Shown piece after piece: positions 17,654 to 26,231 of a DNA stretch of 64,000 bases. Location of the stretch: the NCBI GenBank assembly GCA_028698875.1, contig JAQVVR010000004.1:16065-80064 (forward strand), read 5' to 3'. The stretch's first letter is position 1. Every line of letters starts with the position of its first letter. The notes under the pieces were generated by a model. That model saw only the letters and a list, made by a program, of their open reading frames with translations. It was not told the DNA's origin and made no database searches. The translations under genes and the position numbers were made by a program. This stretch comes from Candidatus Izemoplasmatales bacterium (GTDB lineage Bacteria; Bacillota_I; Bacilli_A; Izemoplasmatales; Hujiaoplasmataceae).

Positions 17654-20239
17654 ATGAAGAAAATTAAAAAACAAAAGAGTCAACATGGATTATCGAATCG
17701 TATTGTCAGCATGACAGTTCTTTTCGATGCCTTTTTCTTGATTATCATAATGGCGGTTTTAGCTTTTGTATATGTTGATACAATTAACACCGAACGCGAA
17801 AACAATGCGACTTTGGTATCGACAAATGCGGCCACCGCCTTGCAAGCTTTCGTTGACGAAACTCGACTGAAAGTTGAAACCTTAGCACAAAACAGCAATA
17901 TCAAAGCGTATATCGGTTATTTAAACACTGATCCTGACTTAGCAGCCATTCCAGGAAAAACGGATGCAAATTATGCCATGTATTCGCGCTTTCTTGCGAC
18001 GTTTAATGCAGTATGGAGTACAAGTCCGGAAAATGTATACGATTTTATTTTCATTGCCTCAGAAACCACATGCGCTGCCAGTGGTAGTGGCTGTTTTGTC
18101 GGAGTCAATGATGAAATAATGACTTCATTGGCAGAATCAGAATGGATGATTACTGACCGACAATGGTACACTGATGCCCAAGCTGATGCCAGTGTTGTTA
18201 CTGTTTCAGAACCATATATCGATGTTATTTCTGAAGAATACACAATCACATTTACTGCCAGAATCCTTGATGATGGCAATACGATTGGGTATATTGGCAT
18301 TGACGTTAACTTACCATCATTTACGGCCATCTTAGAAAATTATGAGCATTATTCCGGTGAGAGCGACAAACAGATGATGATTTTTCAAACGGCTGACACT
18401 GGCGATTCGACGATTTTATTTTATTCTGATCCATTACATGACGATTACACAATGCTTTCTGGTGAGGCAATTGCCACAAAGGATCGCAGTATTGGCTATG
18501 CCGACAACGGATTGGCATTTATCATTGATAATTACACAGGCAACGGCACAATTTATGAAACCAGTATTTTTGATGATCCCTACTTTATTATATATCCGCA
18601 ATTGAGTGATATAGGATGGCGAGTTGCGGTATTGGCAGATCGTCCAGCATCCATTGCGGTGGAGATTATGTTTGTTATACTGTTGGGTTCAGTTGTCATT
18701 CTCATGGTCTTTATATCGTTAATCTTGGGAAAACGCATAAAAATGACATTATCGCCAATCAATGACATTCTTGATTCAATTGATCAAATTAAAAAAGGCA
18801 ACTTTGACATTTCGGTTCAGGTCCAAGAAAATAACGAACTGAAAAATGTTGCGGATGCTATCAACATAATGTCCAAGGAAATTGGTTCACAGATGGATTT
18901 GGTATATAAAAGTTTCTTGTATGATAGTATTACGGGCCTTAAAAACCGACGGGCTTGTCATCAAGATATCGAAGATAATGTGCTTGTTGGCAAAGATAAA
19001 GCCGCTATCTGCTTGATTGATGTCGATAATCTTAAAAATATTAATGTTACTAAAGGTCAATCTGTCGGCGATGAGTTGTTACAGGAATTTGCTCATCAGT
19101 TGGCAGTTACGGTTAGTTCCCCAGACTATGTTTTCAGCAATGGTGGGAATGAATTTATCTTTATCATGCCCAAAGTGAAAACGTTGGATGTCGTTGAAAG
19201 AGAATTGCTTAAGATTTTTGAACGATTCCGTGATCCCGTAGCGATTAAGAATATCAAGGTCGAAGTTAAATGCAACATTGGTGTGGCGATTTATCCCTAC
19301 GACGGTAAAGAAATGGATGATTTAATCAAAAAATGCGATACCGCCTTGTTTAAGGCAAAACAAGCCGGTAATGGAACTTTTGTCTTCTATAATGACCAAA
19401 TTACACGTGAGGTCAATTATAAAGCACAAATCAATGAGCAATTAGCAGAAGCAATTCAAAAAGAAGAACTTTTCTTAAAGTATCAACCCTTGATTGATAA
19501 TAAAAATGAAATCTACGGGTTTGAAGCGTTAGCGCGTTGGAATTCACCAACACTTGGTGAAATTGGGCCTCAAGTCTTCATTTCCAATGCGGAAGAATCC
19601 CATTTGATTATTCCAATTGGCACATGGATTCTTCGTGAAGCATGTGTGTCGCAAGTTGCATTGTATAAACGTTTCAACCGACAGTTTGTCATGTCGGTCA
19701 ATGTCAGCCCTGTTCAGATTCTTCAAAAGGATTTTATCGATATCCTTAAACAAGTCATCGTTGACACTGATATTGATCCTCACTTTCTGGTTTTGGAAAT
19801 TACTGAAGGTATTTTAATTGACTCAACGATTTATTTGGAGGAAACAATTAACTTTATTCACGAAATTGGCGCGAGAATTGCCTTGGATGATTTCGGAACC
19901 GGTTACGCATCACTAACGTATTTAAGAAAATTACCTTTTGACAATTTAAAGATTGATAAATCCTTTGTTGACGGAATCTTTTCCAGCAAAAAGGATCATA
20001 GCATTATCGGAACAATTGTTCAGTTAGTTCATAACTTAAACATGATTGTCATCGCTGAAGGCGTCGAAACTCGCAAACAATATGAGTTCTTAAAGCAGAT
20101 TACTACTGACGTCTTCCAAGGTTTTTTGTTTTCAAAAGCACTTAATCTGGAAGAAACGATTAAGTACGTCGACCAATTTTACAAAGTAAACAAAACAAAA
20201 CGAATTGACGTTTTTGCTAATAAAGATTATACTGAATAG
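17654..20239 (+). CDS. Membrane sensor with degenerate GGDEF and intact EAL (c-di-GMP phosphodiesterase)
   Basis: Predicted to hydrolyse c-di-GMP. Order: TM helix (~20-45), an extracellular sensor region of ~290 residues consistent with a dCache fold, a second TM helix (~336-358), a HAMP-like segment, GGDEF and EAL. The GGDEF site reads GGNEF, losing the metal-binding acid, so cyclase activity is unlikely. The EAL domain keeps EALARW, SVNVSP, LEITEG, DDFGTGY, LKIDKSFV, IAEGVET and FQGF, so the phosphodiesterase site looks complete. I chose ATG 17654 with GGTGA five bases upstream; GTG 17645 and TTG 17642 are in-frame alternatives. It follows the giant surface-protein gene in a c-di-GMP riboswitch operon, suggesting negative feedback. 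Confidence 0.9.
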   Translation: MKKIKKQKSQHGLSNRIVSMTVLFDAFFLIIIMAVLAFVYVDTINTERENNATLVSTNAATALQAFVDETRLKVETLAQNSNIKAYIGYLNTDPDLAAIPGKTDANYAMYSRFLATFNAVWSTSPENVYDFIFIASETTCAASGSGCFVGVNDEIMTSLAESEWMITDRQWYTDAQADASVVTVSEPYIDVISEEYTITFTARILDDGNTIGYIGIDVNLPSFTAILENYEHYSGESDKQMMIFQTADTGDSTILFYSDPLHDDYTMLSGEAIATKDRSIGYADNGLAFIIDNYTGNGTIYETSIFDDPYFIIYPQLSDIGWRVAVLADRPASIAVEIMFVILLGSVVILMVFISLILGKRIKMTLSPINDILDSIDQIKKGNFDISVQVQENNELKNVADAINIMSKEIGSQMDLVYKSFLYDSITGLKNRRACHQDIEDNVLVGKDKAAICLIDVDNLKNINVTKGQSVGDELLQEFAHQLAVTVSSPDYVFSNGGNEFIFIMPKVKTLDVVERELLKIFERFRDPVAIKNIKVEVKCNIGVAIYPYDGKEMDDLIKKCDTALFKAKQAGNGTFVFYNDQITREVNYKAQINEQLAEAIQKEELFLKYQPLIDNKNEIYGFEALARWNSPTLGEIGPQVFISNAEESHLIIPIGTWILREACVSQVALYKRFNRQFVMSVNVSPVQILQKDFIDILKQVIVDTDIDPHFLVLEITEGILIDSTIYLEETINFIHEIGARIALDDFGTGYASLTYLRKLPFDNLKIDKSFVDGIFSSKKDHSIIGTIVQLVHNLNMIVIAEGVETRKQYEFLKQITTDVFQGFLFSKALNLEETIKYVDQFYKVNKTKRIDVFANKDYTE

Positions 20240-20253
20240 AAAGGAGAATCGCC

Positions 20254-21780
20254 ATGAGCCGATATCTACCATTTTTTCTAACTACATATGGATCAGATGC
20301 CTTAGCAATTGTTGTTGCAGTCATAATTGTTGTTGTCACGATAGTTGTAATAATTTTTCTTGGCCGCGATGTAATTAAAGACATCAAAACCGATCTTGAG
20401 GATCGTCGTTTTCTGCGTGAACAGAAACAAGCGGAGAATGATACGAATGACGCAGACAAATCGGGTTTGGTTGCCGAACGTAAAGTCATCAGTCGTCGTA
20501 GCAAGGATTTGCTGGCTTTGATTGATCAGGATATCTATCGGTCCAAAGAAGGCAATATCAGCGTCCTCTTTTATATGAACCTTGATAATTTCCGCGCCAT
20601 CAGTGAGCGCTTTGGAACTGCCAAAGCCGGTAAAGTAATTGAGGAAATTGCAGCCAAAATCAAAAAGGTTGGCGATAATAAAAAAGCAATTTCTGGGGCA
20701 CATGAAAGTGACATTTTGATATATTACCTTCCCGGCCCAGTTGATAATGAAGTTATCGAAAAATATGCAAATGATTTATTGACGGCTGTCAATTCGCCGA
20801 TGAAAGCCATTGAAGAGCAAGTTACTACTTCAATAGGTATTGCCATCTTTCCTTTTGATGGCATTACGATTCAACAATTAATTAAGAATGCTGAAATTGC
20901 GCTTTATGTGGCTAAAAAACAAGGTAAAAACCAATTTGCGCTTTATTCAAGTGATTTGATTGAAAAGGAACAATTTAACATCAATTATTACCATGAAATT
21001 AAGAAATCGATTTCCAATGATGAGTTTTTACTTTATTATCAACCGATTGTTGATATTAAAACGGGAAAGTTAATCGGATTGGAATCGTTACTACGATGGA
21101 ATCACCCCACGATGGGAATTCTCTCCCCAGGAAAATTCTTAAATGTTATGGACTTAACTGGCGATATAACTTGGTTTGGTACTTGGGGGTTTGAAAAAAT
21201 TGTGCAACAATATGTTGCTTGGAAAAAAACTTTTCGTTTAAAAGATATGTTTATCTCTACTAACCTATCACCAAAACAACTGATGACGGAGAACCTGGCA
21301 AAAGCGTTTTTTGATATTGTCAAGAAATATCACTTTGATTCCGAATCATTCTGTTTGGAAATCATTGATTACTATACGGTCATAAAAAATCAGACAGCAG
21401 TAAATAATCTCTCAGAATTTCGCCGCTATGGATTCCGTGTCGCAATTGATGATCTTGGTGATCAATATGAACTTGCTCAAGATATCGAACGTGTTCACGG
21501 AAATATCATAAAGATTTGTCGAGAAGATGTCATGAAGATTGTCAACGACTTCGATGAAGCATCAAAGATCGATCGTGTTATCTCAGCCGCTCTTAAAATG
21601 CAAAAAGTTGTAATCGCCGAAGGCATTGAAGATGAGTCAATGATTCAGCTGATGAATGCCAAAGGAGTTCGCTTTTTGCAAGGGTATTATTTTAGTCAAC
21701 CGAAATCCGCCGATGAAACAGCGCAACTATTTAAGAAAACACCATGGTCTTTTGAACATTTAGCAGAAATCACGAAATAA
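20254..21780 (+). CDS. Membrane GGDEF-like/EAL protein with divergent motifs
   Basis: One N-terminal TM helix (~residues 8-35) precedes a cytoplasmic degenerate GGDEF domain (the GGDEF site is replaced by AHESD, so not a cyclase) and an EAL domain. In the EAL part ESLLRW replaces EALLR, but Glu is kept. The residues in TNLSP, LEIID, AIDD, IIKICRED, AEGIEDE and FLQGYY still supply the usual metal- and substrate-binding positions, while loop 6 (normally DDFGTGYSS) is changed to DDLGDQYEL. It could be a weak phosphodiesterase or a c-di-GMP receptor. It is 14 bases downstream of the preceding EAL gene, has a strong AAAGGAG site, and is the last gene of the operon. Confidence 0.85.
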   Translation: MSRYLPFFLTTYGSDALAIVVAVIIVVVTIVVIIFLGRDVIKDIKTDLEDRRFLREQKQAENDTNDADKSGLVAERKVISRRSKDLLALIDQDIYRSKEGNISVLFYMNLDNFRAISERFGTAKAGKVIEEIAAKIKKVGDNKKAISGAHESDILIYYLPGPVDNEVIEKYANDLLTAVNSPMKAIEEQVTTSIGIAIFPFDGITIQQLIKNAEIALYVAKKQGKNQFALYSSDLIEKEQFNINYYHEIKKSISNDEFLLYYQPIVDIKTGKLIGLESLLRWNHPTMGILSPGKFLNVMDLTGDITWFGTWGFEKIVQQYVAWKKTFRLKDMFISTNLSPKQLMTENLAKAFFDIVKKYHFDSESFCLEIIDYYTVIKNQTAVNNLSEFRRYGFRVAIDDLGDQYELAQDIERVHGNIIKICREDVMKIVNDFDEASKIDRVISAALKMQKVVIAEGIEDESMIQLMNAKGVRFLQGYYFSQPKSADETAQLFKKTPWSFEHLAEITK

Positions 21781-21805
21781 GCACGTACTAAGTACGTGGG
21801 TTTTA
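21781..21805 (+). terminator. Terminator of the riboswitch A operon
   Basis: A perfect 7-bp stem CACGTAC/GTACGTG with loop TAA is followed by GGTTTTATTTTG. It begins right after the stop of the EAL gene. Confidence 0.75.
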
Positions 21806-21851
21806 TTTTGCACAAAACACCACAAAAACAAAAAAAATTGTATAATATCCC

Positions 21852-21880
21852 TTGACAAGAGGAAACGCATATAATATAAT
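21852..21880 (+). promoter_or_regulatory. Consensus SigA promoter driving riboswitch B
   Basis: TTGACA at 21852-21857, 17 bases, TATAAT at 21875-21880. The spacing to the aptamer is the same as at riboswitch A. Confidence 0.9.
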
Positions 21881-21889
21881 GAATGCGTA

Positions 21890-21963
21890 AATAGCAAAAC
21901 TAGTGAAAGCTAGTGACGCAAAGCTAAAGGGCCTTCGATAATCGATGGTAGCCAGTTGCCGTT
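21890..21963 (+). ncRNA. Cyclic-di-GMP-I (GEMM-I) riboswitch aptamer B
   Basis: Nearly identical to aptamer A: AGCAAA, a CTAGT-GAAA-GCTAG hairpin, GACGCAAAGC, GGGCC, the same P3 sequence, GGTAGCCAG and TTGCC. Extended P1 (AATAGCAA with TTGCCGTT) again shares its 3' strand with the terminator. The few differences are in stem P2 and the P2/P3 linker. It controls the TasA/SipW/McrB-like cluster. Confidence 0.88.
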
Positions 21964-21992
21964 ATCTTGTTTAAGATGAGGGCGTTTTTTTA
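21958..21992 (+). terminator. Riboswitch B expression-platform terminator
   Basis: GCCGTTATCTT pairs with AAGATGAGGGC (one G-G mismatch) around loop GTTT, followed by seven Ts. The 5' arm overlaps the 3' strand of P1. Confidence 0.85.
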
Positions 21993-22023
21993 TTTCAAGG
22001 GAGATTAATATTTCTTTGAAACG

Positions 22024-22063
22024 AAAAACGACCAAGTCGAAAATCGGGTAGTGGCTTTTTTAT
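22024..22063 (+). terminator. Possible second leader terminator downstream of riboswitch B
   Basis: ACGACC can pair with GGTAGT (one mismatch) above CGA/TCG, followed by GGC and six Ts. The stem is weak, but its position and the GGCTTTTTTATT tail match the second terminator of leader A. Confidence 0.35.
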
Positions 22064-22120
22064 TTCTTAAGCCGACCCGAAACTAGGACAAAGGGGGAAC
22101 GGAGGGGATCAACTGACGAT

Positions 22121-22930
22121 ATGGGCCAAAAAGCTAAATTAGCCGAACAGATCTTACATGCATCACGGGTTGCGAAGATCGCCAAAGCCAGTCGTTTAGG
22201 AATCGCCATCAGTGCCATCATGTCCTTCATGATATTTGCAATTTCGTATTATGGCGAAGAAGTTGGAAATTTTACATTTACCGTCAATGAGATGGCTTTC
22301 AAAGCTGGAATTCAGCTCTATGAGACGCTTTCTGATACTGATGGTAATACAAGGCTTAACGCTCCTCAAATCGACAGTGCTGACGGAATGACTTCGTTGT
22401 GTGGAACAATCTATTCTTCCAAACCAATTGGCAATGAAGTTTGTCTTCCCAGCGATGAAATACTTAGTTCAGTAGATGGTTCCAATAGTGGCGATTCTTA
22501 CTTGGTTTATACCTTCTATATTCGCAATGGTGGAACAATCCCCGTTGATTTAAGCACTACTATCGATGTAATATCAGCAACAAGAGGAGCAGAAGAGGCG
22601 GTACGACTCCGAGTTATATTTGATGGAGTTGGTGATGATTATTCCGCCACAACTTACGCCAGGGTTCAAACAACAAGAAATGATAATCCAAACGCCGGGC
22701 TCCCTGAGCCGGAAACCACTCCGTTCTTCAGTGAAACACAAGTTTTAAATCATGAGTTCATCAATGAAGCACGAAACGGGTATCTTCAACCGGGAGAAAC
22801 AATTCGGATAACCGTAATTCTCTGGTATGAAGGCGAAGATGCCGATCACAATTTAAATATTGTGGGCGGTGGTGTAAAACTTTCCATGGAATTTACTGTA
22901 CCAAATCCGAACAAGTATGCCCCGTATTAA
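22121..22930 (+). CDS. Atypical membrane-anchored TasA-operon protein
   Basis: First gene behind riboswitch B. Unlike its neighbours it has a ~28-residue basic amphipathic N-terminal segment before the hydrophobic helix (~residues 27-46), and no YAWF-type motif follows. The extracellular part is beta-rich with one Cys pair (LCGTIY and EVCLP, 26 residues apart) and the pattern YTFYIRNGGTIPVDLS, which recalls TasA/camelysin folds. A role as base, anchor or assembly partner of the TasA-like subunits (like TapA in Bacillus) is suggested by position only. The start is supported by a distant GGAGGGG, ~13 bases upstream. I do not recognise a specific family. Confidence 0.55.
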   Translation: MGQKAKLAEQILHASRVAKIAKASRLGIAISAIMSFMIFAISYYGEEVGNFTFTVNEMAFKAGIQLYETLSDTDGNTRLNAPQIDSADGMTSLCGTIYSSKPIGNEVCLPSDEILSSVDGSNSGDSYLVYTFYIRNGGTIPVDLSTTIDVISATRGAEEAVRLRVIFDGVGDDYSATTYARVQTTRNDNPNAGLPEPETTPFFSETQVLNHEFINEARNGYLQPGETIRITVILWYEGEDADHNLNIVGGGVKLSMEFTVPNPNKYAPY

Positions 22931-22990
22931 ACTAACACAGTCTACAAAAAAACAAAAAATAGAGGAAAAATAGAAAAGGAGAATTTAATT

Positions 22991-23971
22991 ATGAAATCTT
23001 TACAAACCAAAGTTATTTTATCAGCAATTGTTTTAATGTTTGCCTTGGTCGCCACAATTGGCTCGACCTATGCATGGTTTACCGTATCAAACACAGTAAC
23101 TGTCAGTGAAATTCAAATGAATGTTCAGTCCAGTGAATCATTATTAATCCGCGCCTATAATGGCGAAGATGGCGATGAGGCCTTCTTACTGGATGCGACA
23201 AGTTATGTTGCTAATCTTACTTTAGCTGACATTCTTACCCCATCTACTAGTGCGGCAATGATTGCTGGTGGGTATGTTGATAATAACACATATGATAATC
23301 TTTCCGCATGGAGACTTAGCCCAGTTACAGCTACCTCTGCACTTAATGGAACAACAATTGATGGTTATAATCTGAGCATAATGAATATTGATACTAAAGC
23401 TTACACCGCAATTGACCCTTCACTTCCTTCTGCAGATGTCAACAGCGCAACCGGAAAAGTAATCGACATCAGTTTTTGGCTATTATCACAAGGAACAACT
23501 GGCTTACCAATCGTACTTGAAGATTTGACGATTTCCGCTTCCAACGTCCTTGGAGCTCAAGATGCCGTTGTCAACGCTGTTAAATTGGCTGTTTGGAAAG
23601 CAGCAAATGCAGATACACCAGTAACACCTGCTGCTGTTACTTTCGGATTAGACAATGATTATGATTTCGCATTTACTCTTGGTATGAGAGGCTATGATTC
23701 AGTAACCGCTGCCAACAACTCGATTTTAACCGCAAGCAAAACCAGTTTATTGGCTGCTCAAGAAGAATATTATAAAACAGGCGAAACTGCTGATACCGCT
23801 GATGTATTTTCATATACTTTAGCTGGTGCTGATGCCATCACCACTTTAACAAAGAACGTTCCAACCTTAGTTACTGTTAGAATCTATATTGAAGGTTGGG
23901 ATGCACAATGCACAAACTCAGTCTTAGCTGCTATTTTCACACTCAATTTCAAATTCACACTCCAACAATAA
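22991..23971 (+). CDS. TasA-like SipW-dependent secreted protein 1
   Basis: Probable fibre or matrix subunit. The signal segment (residues ~8-26) runs into STYAWFTVSNTV, the hallmark of SipW-cognate signal peptides. The mature domain (~300 residues) is beta-rich with no Cys until a single C-terminal one. It shares with the two following genes the blocks SxESLLIR near residue 45, WRLSPVTA, ISFWLLSQ, GYDSVTAANN and VRIYIEGWDAQCTN. Start ATG is backed by AAAAGGAGAA. The three paralogues likely arose by tandem duplication and may form mixed fibres. Confidence 0.78.
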   Translation: MKSLQTKVILSAIVLMFALVATIGSTYAWFTVSNTVTVSEIQMNVQSSESLLIRAYNGEDGDEAFLLDATSYVANLTLADILTPSTSAAMIAGGYVDNNTYDNLSAWRLSPVTATSALNGTTIDGYNLSIMNIDTKAYTAIDPSLPSADVNSATGKVIDISFWLLSQGTTGLPIVLEDLTISASNVLGAQDAVVNAVKLAVWKAANADTPVTPAAVTFGLDNDYDFAFTLGMRGYDSVTAANNSILTASKTSLLAAQEEYYKTGETADTADVFSYTLAGADAITTLTKNVPTLVTVRIYIEGWDAQCTNSVLAAIFTLNFKFTLQQ

Positions 23972-24035
23972 AAATTCATCAATTAAAATCATGCTTTGCA
24001 AAAACTATCATCTGCTAAGTAAGGGGGAAAACGGA

Positions 24036-25022
24036 ATGAAAAGTTTAAAGATTAAAGTATTATTGTCAGGGTTAGTCCTCATGTTTGCAATCGCTGCTTC
24101 ATTTGGAACGACCTATGCCTGGTTCACCATCTCCAATACAGTAAATATTGACTCGATGACTATTAATGTTCAATCTGGAGAGTCATTATTAATTCGCGTA
24201 TATAAAGGCGAGTATTTGGGAGAAGATCCTGTCAAACTGGCCGCTGATGAAGCGGGCTTGCTCGATGCTTCCACTTACAAAAATTCCCTTTCCATTGATG
24301 ATATTCTTGCTTCAACAAGTTATGTTGAAGATACTGTCGTCTTATTTCCGGGATATCAGCATTTACTTGATTGGAGACTTGGTCCCGTCACCGCTGCTGA
24401 ATCTGGATATATGGCCTTAAATGGAAAATCATTGAAGACGATGAACATTCTGACAAAAACCCTTACTGAAACGACCAACAGCAATGATGATGAAGGCGAC
24501 TTCATTGAATTAAAGTTTTGGCTGATGGCACAAGTCACTGCGGAAAATGTTGTTTTATCTGATTTATCGATCACATATGACGAAGAAGATAATCTACTTG
24601 CTTCGCAAGACAATGTCATATATGCTGTCAATGTTGCCGCATGGCGCTCACAAGTTAAGGATGTTCCAACTGCTGATGTGGCAAAAATATATAGTATTGA
24701 TCCTGATTATGGTTTTGTTTTCACAAATGGGATGAATGGCGGCGAAGATGATCCTGATGCGTTTGCACCGTTTGCCTTGACAACCACTCAGATCAATTCA
24801 TTACTTGATGATCATGCCTTGTTTGATTCAGTGACGGATGTTGATTACGTTTCGGTTGCTGACAAAACAACGGCGACTACTTTGGCAGCTTTATCAGCTG
24901 ATACTCCGACTCTCATCACGGTCCGGATTTATATTGAAGGCTGGGATGCTCAAATGAATAATGCTATTTTGGCTTCTAAATTTGACATTTCCTTCGCTTT
25001 TGTAATCAAAAACGCTGCTTAA
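24036..25022 (+). CDS. TasA-like SipW-dependent secreted protein 2
   Basis: Paralogue of the preceding gene: MKSLKIKVLLSG, a hydrophobic helix, TTYAWFTISNTV, SGESLLIRVYKG, WRLGPVTA, LKFWLMAQ, YIEGWDAQ near the C-terminus. An upstream in-frame ATG (23991) would add 15 residues that spoil the signal peptide, whereas ATG 24036 has AGGGGG in front and matches the paralogues, so I use it. It carries two acidic insertions (around EYLGEDPVKL and GGEDDPDAF) that the others lack. Exported and probably cleaved by SipW. Confidence 0.78.
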   Translation: MKSLKIKVLLSGLVLMFAIAASFGTTYAWFTISNTVNIDSMTINVQSGESLLIRVYKGEYLGEDPVKLAADEAGLLDASTYKNSLSIDDILASTSYVEDTVVLFPGYQHLLDWRLGPVTAAESGYMALNGKSLKTMNILTKTLTETTNSNDDEGDFIELKFWLMAQVTAENVVLSDLSITYDEEDNLLASQDNVIYAVNVAAWRSQVKDVPTADVAKIYSIDPDYGFVFTNGMNGGEDDPDAFAPFALTTTQINSLLDDHALFDSVTDVDYVSVADKTTATTLAALSADTPTLITVRIYIEGWDAQMNNAILASKFDISFAFVIKNAA

Positions 25023-25095
25023 CAAGGAGTTTCATTTTCTTCAAAAGCAAATACTTTCACGAATACAAAATTATATGCAAAGAAGGTAATATTTG

Positions 25096-25971
25096 GTGAA
25101 AACATTTAAAACAAAAATTCTGTTAGCCGGTATCATCACAGTGTTCGCATTTATTGTGACGATCGGGACTACATATGCATGGTTCACCGTTGGTCAGAAT
25201 TCGGCAATTAGTGCTATTCAGCTACGAGTTGAATCAGATACATCCTTATTGATTTTACTAGATAATGGATATATCTATGATGCTGAGCACGATAAAGTCA
25301 TGCTGGATAATCCTTCGTCCTATTCATCAATTCTAAATAACAGTGATTTTACTGGAATTTATGATTTTGGGAATATCACCATGCTTCCGGTTACGACTTT
25401 AGATGGAAAAGCCTTCCTTAAAAGTGACCGTGTAACATCAGCCTCTTACTCAGATAATATCGCTACGCCAGGACAATACCTACAATTCAGCATGTGGCTG
25501 CTTTCGCAAGATAATACAGTTACTGTCGCTTTAAAGGATTTGACTGTCACGGCGACTACCGGTTCATTTTGGCAAAACACTGTCACAGATGCCGTTAGAC
25601 TTTCTACTACTGTGGGTGCTAACGATGCTCAAATTTATGGGTTCGATAAGGATTACGATTTCGAATTTCTACCTGGGCAAACCGGATATGATAGTGTCAC
25701 AGCAGCAAATAATATCATCAATTCTGGTTATGAGACCGCTTTGACTGCTTTACATGAATTATCATACCAGTCCTCGGGAACTCCCGATGAAGTTGAATCT
25801 ACAGCAACGCTTGCCTCGGCTGCAACCGTTGTCCAATTGACAACTAATATCCCGCAAATGGTTACTGTTCGAATTTGGATTGAAGGATGGGACTTTGACT
25901 GCACAAATAACATTCTAGGAGCTACATTCTCATTCGCATTTGATTTTACTGTGAAGGCAGTAGTCGTTTAA
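25096..25971 (+). CDS. TasA-like SipW-dependent secreted protein 3
   Basis: Third tandem paralogue: signal helix, TTYAWFTVGQNS, SDTSLLILLDNG, FSMWLLSQ, GYDSVTAANN, VRIWIEGWDFDCTN. Shorter (291 aa), missing part of the region between the signal peptide and the FSMWLLSQ block. GTG 25096 is preferred over the in-frame TTG 25093 because it gives the same MKTFKTK start as its paralogues and has AAGGT 8 bases upstream. A 19-bp perfect stem-loop follows the gene and separates the three structural genes from sipW. Confidence 0.76.
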   Translation: MKTFKTKILLAGIITVFAFIVTIGTTYAWFTVGQNSAISAIQLRVESDTSLLILLDNGYIYDAEHDKVMLDNPSSYSSILNNSDFTGIYDFGNITMLPVTTLDGKAFLKSDRVTSASYSDNIATPGQYLQFSMWLLSQDNTVTVALKDLTVTATTGSFWQNTVTDAVRLSTTVGANDAQIYGFDKDYDFEFLPGQTGYDSVTAANNIINSGYETALTALHELSYQSSGTPDEVESTATLASAATVVQLTTNIPQMVTVRIWIEGWDFDCTNNILGATFSFAFDFTVKAVVV

Positions 25972-25997
25972 TTACTTTGGAATAACTAAAACCCAAA

Positions 25998-26042
25998 TAT
26001 ACTAACACAACTTAGGGTTAAAGCCTAAGTTGTGTTAGTATA
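25998..26042 (+). other. Long perfect stem-loop after the TasA-like genes
   Basis: A 19-bp perfect inverted repeat (starting TATACTAACACAAC) with a 7-base loop. Only a weak tail GGGGTTGTTTTT follows, so it may be a partial terminator or a 3' mRNA stabiliser for the structural genes. Confidence 0.7.
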
Positions 26043-26157
26043 AGGGGTTGTTTTTCCCAAAATCGTCCTTTTTTTCTTGACGGCTTTGGGAAAGCCAATC
26101 GCTAAATCGGGGAAAATCCCATAAAATCACTTCGATAGTCGATTATTTCTTAAAAAA

Positions 26158-26189
26158 TTGATGAAATAATTTCCAACATACTATATAAT
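26158..26189 (+). promoter_or_regulatory. Possible internal promoter before sipW
   Basis: A good -10 TATAAT at 26184-26189, but the best -35 (TTGATG at 26158) is 20 bases away, longer than ideal. The region 25972-26231 otherwise holds only the stem-loop. Confidence 0.35.
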
Positions 26190-26231
26190 ATAGTGTAATG
26201 GAAAATATTGTACTTTTAAGGAGCGTGTTTT

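Noticed and set aside
23991..24035. Upstream ATG extending TasA-like protein 2
   Set aside because: It adds 15 residues before a signal peptide that aligns with its paralogues from ATG 24036, which has an AGGGGG site.
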